Assembly (NCBI GenBank): GCA_035646535.1
Contig: DASRPD010000115.1
Coordinates: 1 to 62,236 of the forward strand
Source of the DNA: DASRPD01 sp035646535
GTDB lineage: Bacteria; Actinomycetota; Acidimicrobiia; IMCC26256; JANYLB01
Direction: 5' to 3'
Length of the DNA stretch: 62,236 nt
Under the pieces are notes generated by a model. It saw nothing but the letters and a program-made list of their open reading frames with translations. It did not search any database and was not told the DNA's origin. Below, piece after piece: positions 1 to 7,449 of this stretch. Position 1 is the first letter of the stretch. Every line of letters begins with the position of its first letter. The position numbers and the translations under genes are program-made.

Positions 1-1
1 C

Positions 2-640
2 GCGCCGCGGCGGGCCGACACGGAGATGACGGTCTGGTCGCCGGAGGAGGCGAAGCAGTTTCTCGCCTACGTGGGCGGCGATCGCCTCGCCGCGATGTGG
101 CGACTGTTCCTGGCGACCGGGATGCGCCGAGGCGAGGTCGCCGGCCTGCGTTGGATCGACGTCGACCTCGACGCCGGTCGGGTCGCGGTGCGCCACACCC
201 GGGTGCTGGTGTACGACCAGGCGATCATCTCGGAGCCGAAGACGCGCCGTTCTCGGCGAGTCGTGTCGCTCGATGAGGGGACGGTGCACGCGTTGAGACT
301 GCATCGTCAACGGCAGGACGCCGAGCGCGACCATGCGGGCGAGGTCTGGATCGCGTCCGGGTACGTGTTCGTCAAAGAAGACGGTGAACCGATCGACCCG
401 GATCGCATCAGCCATGTGTTTCGGCTGACGGCGGACGCCGCCGGTGTTCCACGGATCCGTCTGCACGATCTGCGCCATACCGCGGCGGCGCTCGCGCTTG
501 CGACGGGGATGCATCCGAAGGTGATGTCTGATCGTCTCGGTCATTCGTCGATCGCGATCACCCTCGACGTGTATGGCCACCTCGTCCCGGGCCTGCAAGA
601 AGACGCCGCCGAGGCCGTCGGTGCCCTCCTCGACCCTTGA
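2..640 (+). CDS. Tyrosine site-specific integrase, 5'-truncated by the window edge
   Basis: This is the catalytic domain of a phage-type tyrosine recombinase, which would integrate and excise the element. The frame is open from base 2, so the N-terminal core-binding domain lies outside the window; the ATG at 26 is internal. The catalytic set is visible in order: Arg in TGMRRGEVAGLRW, Lys in EPKTRRSRR, HDLRH, the LGHSS histidine, and the nucleophile tyrosine in DVYGHL near the C-terminus. It is followed by direct repeats and an excisionase-like gene, and the element ends in a tRNA fragment, which fits a tRNA-targeting integrase. Spacing of motifs is normal, so the protein is probably active. 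Confidence 0.93.
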   Translation, partial: APRRADTEMTVWSPEEAKQFLAYVGGDRLAAMWRLFLATGMRRGEVAGLRWIDVDLDAGRVAVRHTRVLVYDQAIISEPKTRRSRRVVSLDEGTVHALRLHRQRQDAERDHAGEVWIASGYVFVKEDGEPIDPDRISHVFRLTADAAGVPRIRLHDLRHTAAALALATGMHPKVMSDRLGHSSIAITLDVYGHLVPGLQEDAAEAVGALLDP

Positions 641-644
641 TGCG

Positions 645-716
645 GGTCTGCACCGCGCGTCTGGATCGCGCGCAGTGACGTTGTCAGAGGTCTGCACCGC
701 GGGTCTGGACCGCGCG
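645..716. repeat. Pair of 28-bp direct repeats between integrase and excisionase genes
   Basis: Bases 645-672 and 689-716 match at 26 of 28 positions and are 44 bp apart, in the same orientation. Both start GGTCTGCACCGCG and end in CGCGCG. Their position between the integrase and excisionase-like genes makes them candidates for arm-type integrase or Xis binding sites; that role is inferred. Confidence 0.7.
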
Positions 717-795
717 TCTTCTTGGTGCTCGCGCGTCGCGTTTGGTCCGTCGAGGACGCATAGGTGATGTACCAACCGCGAACGAAGGAACGTCA

Positions 796-996
796 TTGCC
801 GACGAAGATCACCTACACGGTCACCGAAGCCGCCGAGTTGCTCGGCATCTCGCGATCGAGCGCGTACGAGTGCGTCCGTCGCGGGGAGATCCCGTCGCTC
901 ACACTCGGCCGGCGTGTCGTCATCCCGCGCCGGGCGTTCGAAGCGCTGCTCGACCAGGCGCATTTTCCGGAGACTCGAGACGGGCGGAACACGTAG
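796..996 (+). CDS. Excisionase-family HTH DNA-binding protein
   Basis: This 66-residue protein is almost entirely one MerR-like helix-turn-helix of the excisionase family: YTVTEAAELLGISRSSAYECV, then a wing containing RRGEIPSLTLGRRVVIPR. Such proteins bind next to attachment sites and bias integrase toward excision, or act as small regulators. I chose the TTG at 796 because AAGGA lies 6 bases upstream (785-789); a longer reading from TTG 742 adds residues with no family similarity. It lies 155 bp downstream of the integrase gene on the same strand, with the 28-bp direct repeats between them. Confidence 0.82.
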   Translation: MPTKITYTVTEAAELLGISRSSAYECVRRGEIPSLTLGRRVVIPRRAFEALLDQAHFPETRDGRNT

Positions 997-1407
997 TGGC
1001 CTCCACGGCCGTGTCCCCGCCGCTCGGGGCGGATCGCACGGTCGATAGCCACGACGGTCTGGAGCGGTGTCGTGGCGCCACTGTGGCCGCCGTCCCAGCC
1101 GCGGGAACCGGTCGCGGTCCAGCGCTGGATCATGACTGCGAAACTAATAGTCGATGCCGATGGTCATACCGGCGCAACTTCACGGCGGCGATCGCCCTTC
1201 GATCCGCGACGCGCGACCATCGATTCGAATCCGTTCCTGTCATTGTCGCAAAGATCAACGCGACGGCTTCTTCGTTTCGCGCGACTGTGCGTCCAACTCG
1301 CGCGCTTCCCGAGCGTTTCAGGATCGACACAGACTTGCCGGTTCCGCTTCGCGTAACCGGCCGAAACGCGCCGCGCAACGTGTGTAACGCGGGATGGGGC
1401 GACTGAC
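997..1407. other. Intergenic stretch without a recognisable gene
   Basis: No frame here gives a convincing protein. The one clear structure is a perfect 7-bp inverted repeat, GCCGGTT at 1337-1343 and AACCGGC at 1355-1361, with an 11-base loop. It lies about 45 bp before the next gene and could be an operator or a hairpin in its leader. Confidence 0.4.
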
Positions 1408-2112
1408 GTGGGCGAGAACCGATGGGCGACGCGTGTCGCGCGTGATCTCATCGTCACCGCGCGCGTGCCGGGCGAGAACGACGGTGTCGTTGTTCGCCGG
1501 CTGATCGGTGAGACGGTCGACGTCCTGACCGAGCTCGAAGACCGGGCAGAGCAGGAGCGCCTCGAGCTCGAGGAGCTCGTGGAGCTGGTCATGGCGAGGC
1601 TGGAGCATGAGGGCGAGATCGCTCGCCAGCAAATCGCTGCCGCCGAGGCCATGCTCGCGGCTGAGAAGGTCAGGCGCCGCCTTGAACGACGGGCAAGGAA
1701 CGCCGAGACGCGAGCCCGCCGAGTGATGCAGGAGGCCGGACGTGAAGGGATGATCTCCCGGCACGTGCTCGTCGACCTGGGTGCCTGGCAACTGCTGGGC
1801 CGTGAGGCTCGGCGCCAGCGGACGACGCTTATGAGCCTGGCCGGGCAGGTGCTCGCGGTCGAGGTTGCTGCGATCGAGGCAGGCGGCGTGGTGGGGTCGC
1901 CGTCAACCCGTAGGCGAAGAAGCCCAGGGGAAGGAGAGCCTCGGCCGACCGACCGCGTTGTCCGGCTTCTCCTCGCTCCCGGTGCGTGGGACGCGATCGT
2001 CGGCGCCGCGGGGACCGCTGACACGAGCGCTGGCCGATATGCGGGCGAGGCCCTGGAGTTGGCCGCGCACGCGAACGGGTGGCGAGCTGCTGGGCCTCTC
2101 GCCGTTCGATGA
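1408..2112 (+). CDS. Hypothetical coiled-coil protein with two tandem ribbon-helix-helix-like repeats
   Basis: I do not recognise the family of this 234-residue protein. Residues about 35-115 are rich in Glu, Leu, Arg and Ala in a heptad-like pattern and should form a coiled coil. The C-terminal half holds two similar segments: one begins VLVDLGAWQLLGREARRQ, the other VVRLLLAPGAWDAIVGAA. Each has a beta strand, a GAW turn and two amphipathic helices, the layout of a ribbon-helix-helix fold. Two such modules in one chain would give a single-chain RHH unit, so DNA binding is plausible. The GTG start at 1408 has no strong ribosome-binding site. It sits in the mobile element between the excisionase-like gene and the restriction-modification operon. 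Confidence 0.6.
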   Translation: MGENRWATRVARDLIVTARVPGENDGVVVRRLIGETVDVLTELEDRAEQERLELEELVELVMARLEHEGEIARQQIAAAEAMLAAEKVRRRLERRARNAETRARRVMQEAGREGMISRHVLVDLGAWQLLGREARRQRTTLMSLAGQVLAVEVAAIEAGGVVGSPSTRRRRSPGEGEPRPTDRVVRLLLAPGAWDAIVGAAGTADTSAGRYAGEALELAAHANGWRAAGPLAVR

Positions 2113-2180
2113 GTGTCCACCGACAGTCATACTCAGTGTCCGCGGAGCCGTTGGTCAGGCTGTCGTAGTGTCATCGCACC

Positions 2181-4382
2181 ATGGCGGATGAGCTCGATGG
2201 TCTCCTGGCGCGGGTGGATGACCCGGCTCTGCGGGCCGACCTGCGCGCCCACATCGACCGCATCCGGGCGAAGCGCACCTTCGGGCTTGTCTTCGAGTCG
2301 CACCTTCCCGAGCGGGTCCGTCTGCCCGAGCACCCAATCCGCGCCGGAGCCAAGGTCGTTCTCCGCGAGGACAGCAACAGCGCCACGTACCAGGTGCTCC
2401 GCGTCCGCAAGAGGAAGGCGTCCATCCGCAAGGTCCGGCACCCCGACGGGTCGAGGCTTTCGACCGACGAGGAAGCCGAGGCCGTCGACGAGGACTACGG
2501 CGTCGACACGCTGGTGGTGACCGCTGACTTCGGTGAGCCGATCTATCCCGGCCTGCGCCGGCTCGGATCGGTCGACCGCGGAGGCGAGAAGCCGGCTCAC
2601 GTGGTCATCAAAGGCGAGAACCACCACGTCCTCGAGGCGCTCCAGTTCACCCACACTGGCAAGGTCGACTGCATCTACATCGATCCGCCGTACAACACCG
2701 GCGCCCGCGACTGGAAGTACGACAACAACTACGTCGACGACACCGACGCCTACCGCCACAGCAAGTGGCTGGCTTTCATGGAACGCCGCTTGCGGCTGGC
2801 AAAGGAACTGCTCAACCCCGAAGAGTCCGTCCTGATCGTCACGATCGACGAGAAGGAGGTCCATCGGCTCGGGCTTCTCATTGAGCAAACGTTTCCGGAT
2901 GCCTACGTTGAGATGGCCACGACGGTCATCAGCGCCAAGGGCGCGTACCGCCGCGGGCACTTCTCGCGAGTTGAGGAGCACATCTTCTTCGTGAGCATCG
3001 GCGCGGCGGTGATTCAACCGTGGCTGAGCAACATGCTGCCGTCGTACACCGAGGAGCCCGCTGAAGAAGAGGAAGAGACCGACGAGGCAGTCGCCGACAG
3101 GATCGACGAGTTCGAGCGGACACCGATCGAGTGGCTCGGGCTGCGACGACGCGAACCGTCCAGCGTTCGTGGCGCTCGGCCAAACCAGTTCTACGCCGTA
3201 TTCGTCAGCGAGAGCGACGGCACTCTTCATTCGATCGGCGAGCCGATCGAAGACGATGTTGTTCGGCAATCGATCGAAGTGTCTCCTGGAACTGTCGCGC
3301 TCTGGCCCTTGAAGCCCGACGGGACAGAGATGCTGTGGGGGCTGACGCCTGACGTGCTGCGACGCAACTGGGAGAAGGGGTACGCGCGAGTCAACTGGAA
3401 CTCGGCCAAGCAGAAAGGAACCGTCCAGTACCTGCCAGGCGGAACGATCACTCGGATTGAATCGGGTGCCATCACTGTGACGGGGCATGGGCCTGATGGG
3501 TCGGTTGAAGGGTACGAGACGCCCGAGATCACTCCGGGGGTGACACCGAAGCGCGTGTGGCATTTGCCCTCCCACAACGCAGAGACGGGTGGAACCAATG
3601 TCCTTTCGGCCCTCGTGCCCGGACGACGCTTTCCGTACCCAAAGTCCCTGTACGCAGTGGAGGACACTCTCCGCTTCGCGGTGCGGGACAAGCCCGGCGC
3701 TCTCGTTCTTGACTTCTTCGGAGGATCGGGCACCACGGCTCACGCCGTCGCTCGCCTGAACCGGCAGGACGGCGGTCGGCGACAGTCCATCGTCGTGACG
3801 AATAACGAGGTATCGGCGAAAGAGGCGGTGCGGATGACAGCCGCTGGGCTGAGAACTGGCGATGCGGAGTGGGAGGCGCTCGGCATCTTTGAGTTGATCA
3901 CTCGCCCACGAATCGAAGCTGCCATCACGGGCGTCACTTACCGCGGCGCGCCGGTACGGCGGAAGAAATACAGCTTCGGCGACCCGTTCCCGATGGCGGA
4001 GGGGTTCGAGGAGAACGTCGAGTTCGTCGAGCTCACTTACCTCGACCCGGATGAAGTCGAGCTCGACCTCGCCTTCGCGTCGATCGCACCGTTGCTCTGG
4101 CTTCGGGCCGGGGCCACGGGACCAGTCCTCGACCAGTGCTTCGACTCTGCGGGGCGTCGCAAGCCCTACGCCTGGACTGCGCAGTACGGGGTGCTGTTCA
4201 ACCCGGACAGGTGGCGGGGGTTCGTCAAGAAGCTCCCTGAGACGGCCACGACCGCGTTCGTCGTCACCGATTCCCAGGCCACGTTCGCTGGCGTCGCCGC
4301 GGAGCTCCCCGACCACCTCGATGTGGTGCGGCTCTACGAGAACTACTTGACGACGTTCCGGATCAATGAAGGCAACCTCTGA
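2181..4382 (+). CDS. mod: Type III-like restriction-modification DNA methyltransferase (Mod)
   Basis: Site-specific adenine-N6/cytosine-N4 DNA methyltransferase, 733 residues. The catalytic motif IV DPPYNTG is at residues 168-174 and the S-adenosylmethionine-binding motif FFGGSGTT at about 511-518. This order, motif IV before motif I, is that of beta-class methyltransferases such as type III Mod subunits. The stretch between them (about 230-500), which includes an acidic run near residue 295, would hold the target recognition domain. The stop codon overlaps the start of the helicase gene as TGATG, so the two are translationally coupled, as Mod and Res normally are. Codon use by eye is less GC-biased in 2900-4000 than in the flanking chromosome, which fits acquisition. 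The recognition sequence cannot be told from the sequence. Confidence 0.9.
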   Translation: MADELDGLLARVDDPALRADLRAHIDRIRAKRTFGLVFESHLPERVRLPEHPIRAGAKVVLREDSNSATYQVLRVRKRKASIRKVRHPDGSRLSTDEEAEAVDEDYGVDTLVVTADFGEPIYPGLRRLGSVDRGGEKPAHVVIKGENHHVLEALQFTHTGKVDCIYIDPPYNTGARDWKYDNNYVDDTDAYRHSKWLAFMERRLRLAKELLNPEESVLIVTIDEKEVHRLGLLIEQTFPDAYVEMATTVISAKGAYRRGHFSRVEEHIFFVSIGAAVIQPWLSNMLPSYTEEPAEEEEETDEAVADRIDEFERTPIEWLGLRRREPSSVRGARPNQFYAVFVSESDGTLHSIGEPIEDDVVRQSIEVSPGTVALWPLKPDGTEMLWGLTPDVLRRNWEKGYARVNWNSAKQKGTVQYLPGGTITRIESGAITVTGHGPDGSVEGYETPEITPGVTPKRVWHLPSHNAETGGTNVLSALVPGRRFPYPKSLYAVEDTLRFAVRDKPGALVLDFFGGSGTTAHAVARLNRQDGGRRQSIVVTNNEVSAKEAVRMTAAGLRTGDAEWEALGIFELITRPRIEAAITGVTYRGAPVRRKKYSFGDPFPMAEGFEENVEFVELTYLDPDEVELDLAFASIAPLLWLRAGATGPVLDQCFDSAGRRKPYAWTAQYGVLFNPDRWRGFVKKLPETATTAFVVTDSQATFAGVAAELPDHLDVVRLYENYLTTFRINEGNL

Positions 4383-6907
4383 TGCGGTACGAGCTGATGG
4401 ACTACCAGCGCTCGGCGGCCATCGACGTGCTGAACCGCCTGCGGCGGGCGAGGGTGGACTGGGCCAACGGCGACCGCTCGTCGTTCGCCCTGTCGGCCAT
4501 AACCGGTTCGGGCAAGACGGTGATTGCCACCGCGGCGGTCGAGGCGACAGTGTTCGGGTCGGCCGACTTCGGTGTCGACCCTGATCCGCAGGCGACGTTC
4601 CTGTGGATCACCGACGACCCGGCGTTGAACCGCCAGACCCGCAACCGCATGCTGGACGCCTCGGACCTGCTCGCGCCGAAGACGCTCGTCGAGATCGACG
4701 ACGGATACCTCAACACCGAGCTGGCGCCGAACCGCGTCTACTTCCTCAACATCCAGAAGCTGTCGAAGTCGAGCCGGCTCGTGCAGTCGGCCACCAACCT
4801 CCGGCAGGTCTCGTTCTGGGACGTGCTCACCAACACGATCACGGGCGGCAAGACGACGCTGTACCTGATCCTGGACGAGGCTCACCGGGGTATGAAACGG
4901 ACCGCCGATCGCAAGACGATCGTGCAACGACTCATCCACGGCGAACCGGGCTCGAACCCGCCGGTCCCGACGGTGTGGGGGATCTCCGCGACCATCGAGC
5001 GGTTCACCAAGGCGATGGGCGAGACCCCGGACCGCACGGGCTACCCGCATGTCGTCGTCGACATCGACAAGGTGCGGGCCTCGGGCCTGGTGAAGGACGA
5101 GATCGGGCTCGAGCAGCCGGACGAGAAGGGCACGTTCTCCACCACATTGCTGCGTGACGCGGTCAAGGCCACGCGGACGTTCGAGGAGCGGTGGACCACC
5201 TACTCGGCGGCCGAGGGCGAACCCGAGGTGCTCCCCGCCCTGGTGGTGCAGGTACCCGACAAGGCCAACGAGGCCAAGCTCGGTGAGATGGTGTCGGTCA
5301 TCGAGTCCGAGTGGCCCGACCTGAAGCCCGATGCCATCGCCCACGTCTTCGGCGAGCACGAACCGATCGTGCTCGGCTCGCGAACGATCAACTGGGTGCC
5401 CGCCGAGTCGATCCAGAGCGACGCAGACATCCGGGTCGTCCTCGCCAAGGAAGCCATCTCCACCGGTTGGGACTGCCCTCGTGCCGAGGTGCTCTACTCC
5501 GAACGCCCTGCGAGCGACGCCACCCACATCGCTCAGGTGATCGGTCGCATGGTGCGCCAACCCCTCGCCCACCGGATCGCCACCGACGACGTCTTGAACG
5601 CGGTGTCGTGCTACTTGCCGCTCTTCGACTCCAAGAAGCTCGCCGCGATCAAGGACGAGTTGGAAGGCAAGGGCGGCGACGACGGCCAGCACGAGGTCGG
5701 TCCTCAGGTGGTGCGGGCGCCGGCTGTGTTCGAGCGCAACACGACGCTTGGCGTCGAGGTGTTCGACTTCGTCGAGACCCTGCCGAGCATCCCCACGCCC
5801 GACGCGTCGGCGAGTCCGCTGCGACGGGCCAAGAACCTGGTGCGGCTCCTGGCCGACGACGGCGCGGGACCCGCGCTGGTGGCGGACGCCGACGCACTGC
5901 TCACCAGGCGGCTCAACGCGCGACTCGACGGTCTCGCCGCCGAGTACGCCGACGCGGTGGCCGACGGCGTCGAGGATCTCCGCACCGCGGTGGTGCGCCG
6001 GGAGGGTGTCGACCCCGCCGGTCAACCCGGCGAGGTCACCTCGCGAACGATTGAGACCCACGTCAAGGACATCGATCGCGACACCCGAAAGATCATCAAC
6101 TCGGTGCGAGAAGGCGTCGGCAAGAGCTACTACGCCCACCGCGCCACTGCCGACCCGGACGAGAGTCGCATCGACCTCCGCGTCGAGGTCGCCGCCCTGC
6201 TCCGCATCGACGGCGTCATCGCTAGCGTCGAGGCGGCGGCCACTAAATTCGTGCAGGATCATCTGGCCAAGTTCGCGGTGGAGGTCAAGAACACCACCGG
6301 TGCCACGCGGGATGCCTACCGCAAGGTGCAGGAGCAGACCGCGGCCCCCGAGGTCGTCACCATCGAGCTGCGGGCGAACGAGAAGACCGCCACGAAGAAC
6401 GGCAAGGACGGTGACCTACCCGCCTTCGAAGGCCACCTCTATGCCGATGCCGACGGCCGGTACCCGGCGGACCTCAACGACTGGGAGACCCAGGTCATCA
6501 CCAGCGAGATCGGCAGGTCCTCGTTTGTCGCCTGGTACCGCAACCCGTCACGGGCGATGCCCAACGCGCTCCGGATCGCGTACGTCGATGACGCCGGGTC
6601 GTGGGCCAGCCTCCAGGTCGACTTCCTGATCGTGTCGCGTCGCGATGACGGGTCTTTGGCCGCCTCGATCGTCGACCCGCACGGCGACCATCTCGCCGAC
6701 GCCAAGGGAAAGCTCCGCGCGCTCACTGACTTTGCCGAGACTCACGGCGACCGCTTCATCCGCATCGTCTCGATCGCAAAGGGCAGCGACGGCTCCCTGC
6801 GAGTCCTCGACCTCCTCGAGCCCCACGTTCGTCGGACCGTGCGCGATTTTGACGGCGCCAAGGTTTCCGCCCTGTACGACTCCGCCGCGGCCGCGCCCTA
6901 CCTCTGA
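4382..6907 (+). CDS. res: Type III restriction-like DEAD/DEAH helicase (Res subunit) with divergent nuclease-like tail
   Basis: Superfamily 2 helicase of 841 residues, the expected ATP-dependent partner of the upstream methyltransferase. Visible motifs: Walker A TGSGKT at 41-46, DEAH at 165-168, SAT at 202-204, and motif VI QVIGRMVRQPLAHR from residue 385. The tail from about 740 has VDFLIV (Asp747), then SIVDPHGDHLADAKGK at about 763-776. That is where type III Res proteins carry the PD-(D/E)xK nuclease, but the usual E-x-K is replaced by Asp-Pro-His, with Lys further on. Cleavage activity is therefore uncertain. The gene overlaps mod by one base and a DUF6933-like gene starts 6 bases after it, so all three are probably one operon. 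Confidence 0.87.
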   Translation: MRYELMDYQRSAAIDVLNRLRRARVDWANGDRSSFALSAITGSGKTVIATAAVEATVFGSADFGVDPDPQATFLWITDDPALNRQTRNRMLDASDLLAPKTLVEIDDGYLNTELAPNRVYFLNIQKLSKSSRLVQSATNLRQVSFWDVLTNTITGGKTTLYLILDEAHRGMKRTADRKTIVQRLIHGEPGSNPPVPTVWGISATIERFTKAMGETPDRTGYPHVVVDIDKVRASGLVKDEIGLEQPDEKGTFSTTLLRDAVKATRTFEERWTTYSAAEGEPEVLPALVVQVPDKANEAKLGEMVSVIESEWPDLKPDAIAHVFGEHEPIVLGSRTINWVPAESIQSDADIRVVLAKEAISTGWDCPRAEVLYSERPASDATHIAQVIGRMVRQPLAHRIATDDVLNAVSCYLPLFDSKKLAAIKDELEGKGGDDGQHEVGPQVVRAPAVFERNTTLGVEVFDFVETLPSIPTPDASASPLRRAKNLVRLLADDGAGPALVADADALLTRRLNARLDGLAAEYADAVADGVEDLRTAVVRREGVDPAGQPGEVTSRTIETHVKDIDRDTRKIINSVREGVGKSYYAHRATADPDESRIDLRVEVAALLRIDGVIASVEAAATKFVQDHLAKFAVEVKNTTGATRDAYRKVQEQTAAPEVVTIELRANEKTATKNGKDGDLPAFEGHLYADADGRYPADLNDWETQVITSEIGRSSFVAWYRNPSRAMPNALRIAYVDDAGSWASLQVDFLIVSRRDDGSLAASIVDPHGDHLADAKGKLRALTDFAETHGDRFIRIVSIAKGSDGSLRVLDLLEPHVRRTVRDFDGAKVSALYDSAAAAPYL

Positions 6908-6913
6908 CCGCGC

Positions 6914-7414
6914 GTGTACACAGTTTACGCCACCAAGAAACTGCGGGACCTGGTCAAGGCGCCGCTGCAAGAGCCGGTCGAGAGCCCGTCCACCGCGCTC
7001 GGGGATTGGTATGCCACGGCGCTGTTCTGGAAGCCTCGCGTGGCGCTGTTCGTGAACGAGGCGACGCTCTTGCCGGTGCTCGTGCCGCTGGCGCCAGCCA
7101 AGACGCTGGTTGACCGGTTCCCCGCTCACCTCGAGGCCGTGCTGAACGCGCTCGGGATCGATCCGCGGTTCGTGGCCTCCGAGGTGGCCGTCACCGGCGA
7201 TGCCCGTTGGTCCAAGACAGCGAACCGCAGCGTGGTGGGGATCATGAACGAGTTCAGCTTCCTCGCGAAGATGGACCGCGCCGACGAGCGCGGCGAGGAG
7301 TTGGTGCCGCTGGCCGTTCGCCTGGCCGGTACCCCGTGCAGCCCGCTCTACAAGCGCCACACTTTCCCTGACCGGGAACTGCAAGCCCTGGTTGCCAGTC
7401 ACCTGCCCGGGTAG
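6914..7414 (+). CDS. DUF6933-like protein, third gene of the restriction-modification operon
   Basis: A 166-residue protein matching, from memory, the DUF6933 family: it starts YATKKLRDLV, has a TALGDWYA segment, then ALFVNEATLLPVLVPL, and later NRSVVGIMNEFSF. No catalytic motif or membrane segment is visible and the biochemical role of the family is unknown to me. The GTG start at 6914 lies 6 bases after the helicase stop, so it should be co-transcribed with mod and res. Its place inside a defence operon suggests an accessory function in that system, but it could also be independent cargo. The next gene downstream is convergent. Confidence 0.72.
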   Translation: MYTVYATKKLRDLVKAPLQEPVESPSTALGDWYATALFWKPRVALFVNEATLLPVLVPLAPAKTLVDRFPAHLEAVLNALGIDPRFVASEVAVTGDARWSKTANRSVVGIMNEFSFLAKMDRADERGEELVPLAVRLAGTPCSPLYKRHTFPDRELQALVASHLPG

Positions 7415-7449
7415 CGCTCAGCAGATGTCGCCGCCGTTTTCGCCGAGTG

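Noticed and set aside
2133..4316. A 727-codon open frame antisense to the methyltransferase gene
   Set aside because: Long antisense frames are common at this GC content; it has no recognisable motifs and the plus strand encodes a clear Mod protein.
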